The notes under the pieces: generated by a model
Seen by the model: only the letters and a program-made list of their open reading frames with translations
Databases searched by the model: none
What the model was told of the DNA's origin: nothing
Program-made: the position numbers and the translations under genes
Shown: piece by piece, positions 12,040 to 21,800 of the stretch
Layout of the letters: the number at the start of each line of letters is the position of its first letter
How positions within the stretch are numbered: the stretch's first letter is position 1
Source: Streblospio benedicti
Taxonomy: Eukaryota > Annelida > Polychaeta > Spionida > Spionidae
NCBI GenBank assembly: GCA_019095985.1
Contig: CM032660.1
Location: 62,186,695 to 62,250,694 of the forward strand
Direction: 5' to 3'
DNA: 64,000 nucleotides

Positions 12040-12893
12040 TTTACAAAGGTTATAGTTTATTCTCATGTCTTATAGATTTAGAATGTCTAGCACCTTTTAT
12101 AGAGCCCCACTTCTAGCATTTGAATACTTTGGCTGCATGTTTTCAATGAGATCTACCTCCACCAATCAACATATTTTCGAACAACAAAAGCTCTGTCTGT
12201 GCTCCCAGACACTTTCAAAATCGTACAATAAAAAATCAGTGTGTATAACGTTAACGACGCCGTGCATATGAAGCACAATAACACATATTGCTACATCTGA
12301 AATCACACTTACATACATATCACTTTTAATAGTTGTTCTTCATAACAACAATTCTAGTAGAACTGCCATGCCAGTCAGAGAGTCTTGGAGACACCTCAAA
12401 TAGTATAGGTTTTGAATAAATCTGATTTAAATAGCTTTCCTTTTTCTATAGTTTTGACTGTTACATTTGGTTCCCAACACCCAACTAACGCTGAAAACAC
12501 ACAACACACCGCACAACACCTTTGAAACAAAAAAATAGTGACTTATAGTAACAGCCTCCTCCATCAAAAGTGAATCCGAAATTTTATTACTAACATTTGT
12601 CTCTCCCTTGTCTCAAATGAAATATACTTCTACAGCAAGTATCAATTTCTATGTCAAATAAACTTAGTATTCTACTTATTTTCACTTTCATAAATGGTCC
12701 TTATGAATGTCTGTATGTTTCAAAAGCAATGGACAATCAGTAACCTGGCGGCGACACATCCGTTTTATAAAGTTTATATGCAATTCTTACACAAACTTGT
12801 GCAGGTGTGCGTTTTGGATACCTAGTTAACACACAATAATATTATGCCTAGTGAGAATACTTGTTCTTGTGTACAAATCAATTTTACAAATTC
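12040..12893. other. intergenic, no supported gene
   Basis: AT-rich DNA upstream of the gap. Nothing recognisable. Confidence 0.45.
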
Positions 12894-12993
12894 NNNNNNN
12901 NNNNNNNNNNNNNNNNNNNNNNNNNNNNNNNNNNNNNNNNNNNNNNNNNNNNNNNNNNNNNNNNNNNNNNNNNNNNNNNNNNNNNNNNNNNNN
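12894..12993. other. assembly gap (100 N)
   Basis: Exactly 100 undetermined bases. The round number suggests a placeholder of unknown true size. Confidence 0.98.
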
Positions 12994-14285
12994 TTTTCAA
13001 ATTTTTCCACCGTTTATTGTTTGTTTCAAATTAAATGAAATTTTTAAATAAAAAATTTTAACTTGGTTGGAAATAATTTCTTTTTAAATATATTTTTAAG
13101 TTTTTCTAAAAAATACAGACAAATTTTAAACTTTTGGTTTTCGATCCCCTCCTTTAAAATTTTTAAAAACCCTTCTTATTTTTGGGAAAAATTCACATTG
13201 AATTTTCCTAATAAAACAAGCCCAAAAACTTTTTTAAAAAAGACTTAAAAACTTAAAAAGTTTAATAAAAAAATCATATTTAAGAATATCTCATATAAAT
13301 TGGGTTTTTAATTACATATTTTTGTGAATTTACTAATTTGCCAATCATTCCTTCAAAAATTGGAGGATTGCAATATGTAACTTTTATTAACTTTTATACA
13401 GAAAAGACAGCTTATCTCTATTAAAATGATGTCTGCTGTTGGAACCCAGCAAAAGTTAAAATAACAATGTAAACTTTTGTTCAACAATTAACACTTGACG
13501 TTGTATAGAACAAATATATTTATGGAGGAGCATAATCTTACGTCACATGGAATATCAGCTGAAAACAAATCATATTTCACCATGCAAAAAATGAAAATGG
13601 TTTCATTTTTACTATTGTCTATCTTATCTCATCAGCATATGAAAATATGGGTGTCCAATCAGGAATGTCCACAACAAAAGGACTAATATTGACCTTTCTG
13701 TAGGACTAGTATTTTTGGTAAATCAACAATTTCACCTGACTGAATAGCACTTTAATGTCTAATATTATTAACTATATTATAATTTGACATCCATGTCCAT
13801 GTTTTGGTACTTAAAAGTGTCCTCATTTCAGATTAATACTTAATTAAAAATCTTACAATCAATTACAGTGTAACATATGTCAGTGGACATCTTGGCATTA
13901 AAATCTAAATTTTGATTAAAAACGCATAGAACAAATTTGTTTTTCTACGCCACTAATTTACAATCTTCAAGCAGAGATCTGTCTGCATTAACGCAAAGCA
14001 TTCACACAATGACCCATTATATGTAGACAGTGAAAAATTCTTTTAGATCACAGTTTAAGAAATCTCAGGTATAAGATTCCAAATAAATAATCATTACAGC
14101 TAAATAACACATGTCCAAATCATTGACTGTTAACTCAAACACCTTAAAGATTAAACTAATATGTATGGTTTCCATATACAAGCTAATTTTTGATTTAGCA
14201 AATTCAAATCTACAAAGACAAATGAATTCTCAAGACAAAGATTTCCTATATTGAAATAATCCTGCTAACAACCATGAGATATAAT
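12994..14285. other. AT-rich sequence beside the gap, no supported gene
   Basis: The first 270 bases are dominated by runs of T and A and doubled letters, and look like low-quality consensus. Beyond about 13270 the texture returns to normal AT-rich DNA with no recognisable gene. Confidence 0.45.
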
Positions 14286-14614
14286 ATATCTTACTTGTAC
14301 AAGCACAAAAAATGATCATTTCTAGTTCACAAATTTGGGCATGTGCGTTCAACAAAAGAAAAGTAGAATTTTGTAGAACAATAAAAAAAAAAATATTACA
14401 ATAGCAATAAAATAACATACTTAATTATTAACTAGCAGCAGATCAATGCAATAATATCTAACTTGTAAAAGCACAAAAAATGATCATTTCTAGTTCACAA
14501 ATTTGGGCATTCAACAAAAGAAAAGTAGAATTTTGTAGAACAAAAAAAAATTATTACAATAGCAATAAAATAACATACTTAATTATTAACTAGCAGCAGA
14601 TCAATGCAATAATA
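14286..14614. repeat. tandem duplication, about 168-bp unit, two copies
   Basis: 14286-14453 is repeated at 14454-14614 with few differences. Both contain AAGCACAAAAAATGATCATT, TTCACAAATTTGGGCA, AAAGTAGAATTTTGTAGAAC and ACTAGCAGCAGATCAATGCA. The second unit lacks a few bases (GTGCG after GGCAT) and has a shorter A-run. High identity suggests a recent duplication. Confidence 0.9.
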
Positions 14615-14727
14615 ACCACACCATTGTAATATGTAAGCTTAACCTTAACAATGCAGACAACTGATTTAAATTCACACAAAAACACAAAATGAATAGAGTG
14701 AAGAAGCTATGTACATTGCAAAACTAA

Positions 14728-15350
14728 CCCCCCTGTCAGAGTGAACACGCGGAACGCAGAGTCCGCGTGCCCTACGCGTTCAAACACTGTCCAAGGGCTT
14801 GGGCTAAAAAAATCAAGAGGAAATGTCCACTCCTGGCGGAGTAGAAGTGACGCCGCAGGCGAAGTTGCAAGAAATTGCACGTAGGACACCGACAGATGTC
14901 GACTGCGACGTGAGCACGGAGGCAGACGGAGTCCACACCATTCTTGGCGCGGAGAGCTCTTGTGACGTACAGCGGAGGTGAACGGCGTTCATTTTACGTC
15001 CTACGGAGGCAGACGGACTTCGTGCTGCGACCAGCGAACTCAAAAAGACCAAAGAAAATTTAATCAATAATCCCTCCGCCTGCTGAGCTTTTACGCGGCG
15101 TGAAAAATCCACTTCTCCAGAGAAGTGGAGGGAGTCCGCGCAATTTTTGCTCGCGGCGTTCACGCGGAGGTAGCGCGGAGGCCTCACGGAGCCCGCAAAA
15201 GTCCGCTGGCCGCCGCGTCGGACCCATGCGAAGCCGTCGCCCCTATTTTTCACTGAAAGGGTTAATTTCCCAATTTTTCATCTTTTTTACGGACTCTGTC
15301 ATTTTTTCGACTAAAAACTTACGCGGTGTCGGCTCCGCGTGTCCACTCTG
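14728..15350. mobile_element. CpG-rich non-autonomous TIR element
   Basis: An approximately 620-bp GC-rich block in AT-rich DNA, bounded by inverted termini CAGAGTGAACACGCGGA (14737) and TCCGCGTGTCCACTCTG (ending 15350). A 13-bp direct repeat, ATTGCAAAACTAA, lies at 14715-14727 and 15351-15363 as a likely target duplication; nine extra bases sit between the left repeat and the TIR. Subterminal CGCGGA/GCGGAGG and CGGAGGCAGACGGA motifs recur. The open frames inside have no recognisable domain. The superfamily is not resolved. Confidence 0.75.
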
Positions 15351-15363
15351 ATTGCAAAACTAA

Positions 15364-15951
15364 GACTACTGGGTAGTACATTTAAGTTGCAAAATTTGAT
15401 GCTAATGCAGCATTTCATTTCTTAACAAATATCTAATTAATCTAAATTGTCATTGATTATTTTGATTGTTTTCAGGTAAACAGCTGTTCATTTTGCATTT
15501 CAGAACTTATTAAAGCATTTACACAATTATACAATAATATCAAATTAAGTATCTAAAGCATCTCAAAACTCAACCCCTGAATTCGTTTCCACCTGTATAT
15601 TTTACCCCTGAATATCAAAAGTTTGTCGAGTTTTAGATTATCACACAATAGTATATTCGACTGAACATCATGCATATACTTTGTTTATGACTGAGAGATT
15701 ACTAATCACACTTAAATATTGTATTAGGAATAGAGCTTAAACAATTGCAAAAATTTTCAATCCATGTAATTTTTATCCATTATTGTATGATGTAGCATTG
15801 CATTTACTTAATTATTACATACAAGTTGCCATACATATATACATGAATATATGAGACTACATTTTTAAGTTGATATGTTTATGTAGGTAAACCCAATAGT
15901 TGAAATGTAATTAAAATAGGTATTTACTGTATACATATACTGTTTTTGTTT
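15364..15951. other. intergenic, 3' flank of the Asx-like gene
   Basis: AT-rich sequence downstream of the minus-strand Asx-like copy. No obvious poly(A) tail of a processed copy is visible, only A-rich sequence (ATGTAAAAACAAAAACAG on the minus strand) just past the last codon. Confidence 0.4.
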
Positions 15952-16215
15952 TTACATTTTGGGTAAATGCCCAAGTGAATCACTTTTTGAACATCTTTTC
16001 ATCCTACCATCTGCAGTCACTTTTCTACTATCCTCTAAGCTAGAAATGTCCAACCTGTCTAATTTTACTTTTGGGATTATATTGAGTTTACTATCATTTG
16101 TATGCATGGATGCAACTCGAGGAGGGGCAAAATTTGATGAACGAACAGTATCTGACTTTATGACTGCCTTTCGCAAAGGTTCTATACGTAGTGATGTAGT
16201 GATAGAATCGTCAAC
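15952..16215 (-). pseudogene. in-frame continuation of the Asx-like ORF beyond a TAG stop
   Basis: In the same frame as the DEUBAD ORF, the sequence stays open for 86 codons after the TAG, starting VDDSITTSLRIEPLRKA and ending SDSLGHLPKM before TAA. It is Ser/Lys/Arg-rich and hydrophilic like the linker downstream of DEUBAD in ASXL proteins, although no specific motif is recognised. The simplest reading is that the protein once extended to 15952 (about 431 residues) and a nonsense change shortened it. A chance open frame is possible but less likely in such AT-rich DNA. Confidence 0.55.
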
Positions 16216-17250
16216 CTAAAATCCACATGATCGAGATTCGTCCTTTTCACTTTGAGAAAGTTTGATGACTTTTTTACTCAAAATACCTTTGACGGACAAG
16301 GCTTCTTGCAATGTGCAAAACTCGAAGTTACTGGACAATCCTGACACTTGTGAACATGCAGACTCATTGTCCACCATTAAATTAGAATCATTGTCGAATA
16401 CTACATTTGAATTGATATCATTTTTTAATTTATCACCCCAGAACCCTTCGAAATGAGCCAGTTTCCATTGATCCACATGATCCATCTTTGCATCCATCTT
16501 TTCTTGTTCTTGTCTGATGCGCTGCTGGATTTCATTGGTGAACTCTCCGACTGCCAAGCGGTTAATCCATTCGTGACATGCCTGATTGAAGAATTCGTTG
16601 GTCAAAGCTGCAGTGCTAATTCCGGCTTCATTGGGTTTAGATATCTGGTCACACGATGGTAAAAGTTTCAGCAGTGTGTCCCTGTAGTCAACAGGCAATG
16701 TGAGGAATGTGTCCTTCTTAATAAGGGTCTTCAAGTTGATATTCACTAGCATTGAATGAGGCGTCTGGAGATCCACACAACCCGTGGTCCTTAATTGCTC
16801 CAACTGGGCTGCTTGGCTCCTTTTATACTTGCGCTTGGGTTGAGAGCTAAATCCTGGTATTTCAGCTGGAATTTCTTGCAGGCTCGGTGTTTTGGTCAAT
16901 GGGGAAATACCGGTGGAGAGATTGAGATTTGCAGATTCAGTCTTTTTTGAGTCCTTAATCTTTGTAAAATTGTTTACTTCACTGTTAAAATCATCCAATG
17001 TCTCTGGCAACTCATACAATGGGGAAATACCGGCGGAGGGATTGATTTTTGCAGATTCAGTCTTTTTTGAACAGCAGGTTGTTGTATCGGCATATTCAAC
17101 ATCTATCAGTGGATCTACATAGCACTCTAAAACATTTACTGTTTCACTAAATTCTAATACCTGACATCCATGACAACACATGTCGCTCCTTGTCTCAGAA
17201 CAGCAGCTTGCTGCATCTTCATAATCAACATCTTCAAGATCTTGAAACAT
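16216..17250 (-). CDS. Asx-like (ASXL family) DEUBAD/ASXH-domain protein, intronless
   Basis: A 344-aa ORF. Residues about 153-276 match the ASXH/DEUBAD domain of Additional-sex-combs-like proteins: RTTGCVDLQTPHSMLVN, NLKTLIKKDTF, LLKLLP, a TNEFF block, GEFTNEIQQRIRQEQEK, and WKLAHFEGFWGDKL. In the family this domain binds and activates the deubiquitinase BAP1 (PR-DUB, histone H2A deubiquitination). A basic stretch (QPKRKYKRSQ, 137-146) precedes it. The N-terminal 120 residues are acidic and Cys-rich and contain repeats (CC-S-E/K-x-T pairs; KKTESA...GISPL twice). No N-terminal HARE-HTH and no C-terminal PHD finger are seen. The ATG at 17250 follows in-frame TGA codons. The domain is uninterrupted by introns, suggesting a retrocopy or strongly derived paralogue. 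The stop is TAG, followed by more in-frame coding-like sequence. Confidence 0.85.
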   Translation of the reverse strand: MFQDLEDVDYEDAASCCSETRSDMCCHGCQVLEFSETVNVLECYVDPLIDVEYADTTTCCSKKTESAKINPSAGISPLYELPETLDDFNSEVNNFTKIKDSKKTESANLNLSTGISPLTKTPSLQEIPAEIPGFSSQPKRKYKRSQAAQLEQLRTTGCVDLQTPHSMLVNINLKTLIKKDTFLTLPVDYRDTLLKLLPSCDQISKPNEAGISTAALTNEFFNQACHEWINRLAVGEFTNEIQQRIRQEQEKMDAKMDHVDQWKLAHFEGFWGDKLKNDINSNVVFDNDSNLMVDNESACSQVSGLSSNFEFCTLQEALSVKGILSKKVIKLSQSEKDESRSCGF

Positions 17251-17330
17251 GCTGCTTTCACTGTTTCAGTCTCATTCATAACACATAGATCTTCACTGTT
17301 AAAAGCACCCAATGTCTCTGGCAACTTTCA
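16897..17330 (-). repeat. degenerate internal repeats in the N-terminal part and 5' flank of the Asx-like gene
   Basis: CAATGGGGAAATACCGG...TTCAGTCTTTTTTGA occurs at 16897 and 17017 (offset 120). ACAGCAGGTTGTTG.. at 17071 matches ACAGCAGCTTGCTG.. at 17200 (offset 129). CACTGTTAAAA..CCAATGTCTCTGGC at 16980 matches 17294 (offset 314), outside the ORF. The region therefore grew by tandem or segmental duplication, and part of the array lies upstream of the present start codon. Confidence 0.8.
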
Positions 17331-17582
17331 GTCTTTGTGCTAGTGTTCAAATCACCCCGCAGTCAATACAAACATATACTGGCCACGAACTTTGAAATGC
17401 AAACTTAAATTTAGTCACACTACGCACTACGTGGAAAAAATGGCGGCCTTACTTACTTACTTGACATTTCCAGACAGTGCATCCGAATGTTCGGACCGAA
17501 TTTTTGCTGATTTTGCATTAATGTTGGTGGTCAGAGCCCAGTACATTCCTCCTCTTTGTCAGGAGAACCCTGGTCTGTTCCA

Positions 17583-17700
17583 GGTGACGTTTTTTTTTTT
17601 TTTTTTTTTTTGCTTGCTTTTCCCACCCCCCCTCCACCCCACCCCCCAGCCCCTTAGTCCCCGGCCCCCCACCCCCGTGCCCTTGCCACTGCCCAATTAG
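17583..17700. repeat. poly-T plus C-rich pyrimidine tract
   Basis: A T homopolymer of about 23 followed by CCACCCCCCCTCC-like sequence. Low complexity. The minus-strand translation is Gly/Lys-rich and not a gene. Confidence 0.8.
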
Positions 17701-17836
17701 GCATAGAGCTTCTACCATCGGTAGTCGCTCTACGGTTGTGCATGGCGAAGATGACTTTTCTGGCCTCCTTTTCAAGATACAGGACCTCATCTTGATTTTC
17801 ACTAGCAAAAGAGGGGTCAAGGACAGTGGACAGTGT

Positions 17837-18180
17837 GCAAACCTACCCTCTTTCCAATCTTTTATAAGTGTCTACTTTCACCAGAAAATACTCTCAAGCT
17901 CTATCCTTCTCTCAAAAGTCAAGCACCCCCCCTTACCTATACTCATAATCCCCCTCCCCCTCAGCCATATACCATATACTCACAAGCCACCCCCCTCTTT
18001 CTCAAGCCCACTCCCTGCCATATACCCACAAGCCACCCCCCCCCCCCCCCAATTCTCTCAAGCCCTCACTTTCTCTCAAGTTAACCCTTCCCTCTCAAAA
18101 GCGTATAGTGATAAGCACACACACCCCCCTGCACATTCTCTCAAGCACCACCACCCCTTCCAATCCCAGATCCATCACTG
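17837..18180. mobile_element. CTCTCAAGCC-minisatellite TIR element, partial copy 2
   Basis: Shares the leader of the 10358 copy (GCAAACCTACCCTCTTTCCA, then ACTCTCAAGCTCTATCCTTC) and the variable CTCTCAAGCC array, and ends in GATCCATCACTG at 18180. The left terminus is missing. It lies between the divergent Asx-like and B9D1 start codons. Confidence 0.7.
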
Positions 18181-18744
18181 AATATATATATGATATTATT
18201 TCATCAGAAGGCCAGATATGTAAACTATTTATAGTCATCGTTGTAGATATAGTATATCGCACAATAATAACCCGTCTTTTGTGTAGATCTAGAATCTATG
18301 ATATCATGTGTTTAAATGCTATAACAATTTTATAATTATTGACTTATCTGTGTTTGTGATACTATGCACTTATTTCGATGATGGTTTAATGCTGATATAC
18401 ATTCCCTGGGTATACATTTCAGTGTAACGGAAATCCATGGTAAGAATTAAAATATTCTTCCTCCTATATGGGCGGTTATTCATGCGACCAGAGTTTTGTG
18501 TTCGGTAGCATTGTAAACAAGACATGGCAATTTACCCCTTTCAAGTATTCTACATGTAGATCATCATGAGCTGTTATATGCCTTAGCCTGTGTAGGAGAT
18601 TGACAAATCTATATAAAATAACGGGTAGTGTTTATGTGTCACCGTACTATTTTTATGCCATAAATTAAGTGCTTCCGTCTAGCGGATAAAAATTTAAACT
18701 GAATGCGCCATCTACAGCTAAATTTGTCACCTAAAATTACCAAA
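18181..18744. other. upstream flank of B9D1
   Basis: Non-repetitive AT-rich sequence expected to hold the B9D1 promoter and 5' UTR. No TATA box or transcription start could be assigned. Confidence 0.4.
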
Positions 18745-18861
18745 ATGGATCCCGCAGTAATCAAAAAGAAGGTATTGGAAGATGATAGATATAATAACCC
18801 TCCAGCCCCACAGCAGCATGTGTTTTTGGTAATGGTTAGCGGACAAATAGAATCAGCAGAT
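18745..18861 (+). CDS. B9D1: B9D1 exon 1 (coding part), residues 1-39
   Basis: Starts at an ATG in the context ACCAAAATGG (A at -3). Ends ...IESAD before the donor GTAAGT at 18862. Confidence 0.9.
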
Positions 18862-21800
18862 GTAAGTAATATGTTATTTATCACTGCCATTCAATGGCTC
18901 ATATTCCAGATTTCACAGCGATTTAATGACACAGAATCTTCGTAAATAGTGAACATTTCTTCTGCACAGGTCAAGGCTTGTCAATTCTCAAAAACTAGAG
19001 TAACGTAACTAGAATTCGGCTGTCTCAGAAGTCAGCCTCTATAGTGAAAAATAAAGATGTTCTAGATCAAGATGACGTAGAAATGTGTAGCAATTCCATT
19101 GTACTAGATCCATCTTTCGAAACAGCATATCATAACAGATAATGAACAATATATTTCAGATGTAAGCTACTGGATTATGTGTACTGTCCCTCACCCCCTC
19201 TCAGTAGTTTATGAACACTGGTCACCCCCTAAATCGCCATCCACACTGATACGACATGGGACGGTATCGAAAGTGGTGGTTGAAGTCCGCGTCAGCTAAA
19301 AATATTAAAATAGTCTGCTTCTGACGGCACCTGTCCACCCCGCAATGATCGCAAGCCTGCCACGATTCTGGTGATAGTTCCATAAACCAAACTGGAAGCA
19401 GTATGCACTCACAAAAGTCGTACTTTTATACTGTACATCATGACGTAACATGCACTTTTTAAATGAAAAGACGGTCTGTCGCGTCGTAGGAGTGTCCACA
19501 CCAGCACAGGTAGTATGTATACTATCGTGCATCCTATTACCAGATGGTTAAGGATAAGGCCGTAAATGCACAAGACTGCCCATGCGACATGTCAAATGAA
19601 ATAGTGTTATATCATTGTACATGCATTTGGCCAAATCTAGTAAAAGTATGAACTTGAAGAACGAATTTGTAAGAAAATGATGTCAGTCAAAACAAGGTTT
19701 TGACATAGTGTCCTATTAACAGAAACTTTTAATTCAAGATCATTTGTAGGAAACAAATATGCAGTCACTATACCATCTAAGCCTGTATAGTCAAAGCATA
19801 TCCATTTCACCAAGTCCCTGATAATATGCAGATGAATTCAGTGAGGAATGGCCATTTTAGAAGCTATTTCCCAAGTGCACTACTTTAGATTAACATATCA
19901 AGTACATGAGTACTCCTTATATGATAAAAATACGATGAATATAAATTTCAGAGGCTGGCTTTTTATTCTCTTACAATTCCTAAATTAGAATACACCACTC
20001 CTACATGTCACGCCACCTGCAACGTTCATGTACGTATGACGTATTATCGTGTCGTTGACGTTTTGACTAAGAACGTTGTCAGTTACAAGAATTAGTACAC
20101 AAATTCCCAGTAACTTGGTGGTATCTGGTAAATGGACGTAGGATAGTAGTACCAACTGCATACGACTAGGCCCTATCCTTGACCGAACATTCTCAGTCAT
20201 CAGGACGACCTCCGACGCAATATAATATTCATCAAATCGTAGCTGTAGTAGCGTCCACACCTTGACTGATCCCGACGGAACGTTGCGTTGGGCTCAGTTG
20301 TAATGGTGTGGACGGATTATGTACGTATATCTGTGAGATTGTGTACAGTATGCATAATCCTTATTGCAGGTGTACGTACATCGTTTGTGCAGTATAAGTA
20401 AAACATTTACATCACATGTATGCTCGTGATGTAAATATTAATATTGTCCTGTTTTATTTTTTATCAAGAAGGCAAAAAGTTGCCTAATTTCCGATCAATT
20501 AGTTAGTTATTAAGGGGTCGAAAACTGGTTATGTTACCCTAAGTCTTTTTCCAATGCATGGATGCATAGTATGTTATTTATTCCTATCTGTGAACTTGCC
20601 CTGCCATATTGGTGTTCATTGAAATTATTGTTGAAATAGATGCTTTGAGTGAAATTTTGTAAAATATGAGATTTTCAGGTATTACAAGTATTTCAATTTG
20701 ATTTGTGTGTTGCGATACTTGGCAGAATAGTGATGTATCCTATGAGGATTTATTTTAATACCCGTGAGTTTTGCATTTTGCAGGGGAACTTTTACATCTT
20801 TATAATACTTCTATGACCTAGCTCTAGAAGTTTAGAACATAGTCTGATGAATATTGAGAATGATCTGAATGTGGACTAGATATTGTTTTTCATCTAGTTT
20901 CAGGAATTCGACAACATATTCTGCAAATATGAATTTGTGTATGGACAAGATTGGGTTATAACTTCTGTAAGTATGAAATAACTTAATTTTTTAGAATAAC
21001 TGTATATATCTTTTCCCCCAAGTTTGGTTATCAATTCAATTCTACTCTCACTGTTATGGGAAGCAAGCTCCTACCGCAGTATTGACACACAGCTGAAGAG
21101 TGATATGAAGACATAGCTTCCATTTGACCATATCAAACAGCCCACTGCTTGGGATGATGTTATCATTCTGGTCTTACAACCTTGGGCTCGTGAGTTTTGA
21201 GTCCTGTTAGGACCACTTGATATAGTCAAATGACAGCTGTCTTCAGCTATGTCAAATTGTCAATACAGTGGTAAAAGCTTTCTTGCTATAACAGTGAGAG
21301 TAGAATTAACTTAATTTTTATATCAATCGTCATCTTTCTATTTGGACATTTTGATGATGGCCGTTTTGAGTTACTCTCATTTAATGCTGATGACTATTCT
21401 AATAATTTCAAAACCATGCAATGTTTTTAATTTGATGTCTTCAAGTAAAAAAATTACTAGAATATTTTATCATTTAAAAAAATTATTGTATCATGTGTCA
21501 CTCAGAATGAGTCTTTTATTTAATTTTATTTGAAACTTTTACTCAGGGGTTGGAAGAAGGCATCACACAAGTTGCGTGTAAAGGACAGGATGACAAGCAA
21601 TCCGTTGTTTTCAACTTTCCCATCGATGTGACATTCAAAAGTACAAATCCATTTGGCTGTAAGTTATTTTTTATTTCCTAACTTAATCATAGTGCTTTTG
21701 CCACTTAGTTTTATTACCTCAAGTAATTAATTATTTAATGAATAACAGACAGAATGTGGAATTAGTAGACTTGCATGCTAAGCTCAGGAGAGTTAAACAT

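Noticed and set aside
18703-18744. Upstream in-frame extension of B9D1 exon 1
   Set aside because: The first triplet is not a normal start codon and the sequence upstream of the ATG at 18745 has no conservation with B9D1 proteins that I can recognise.
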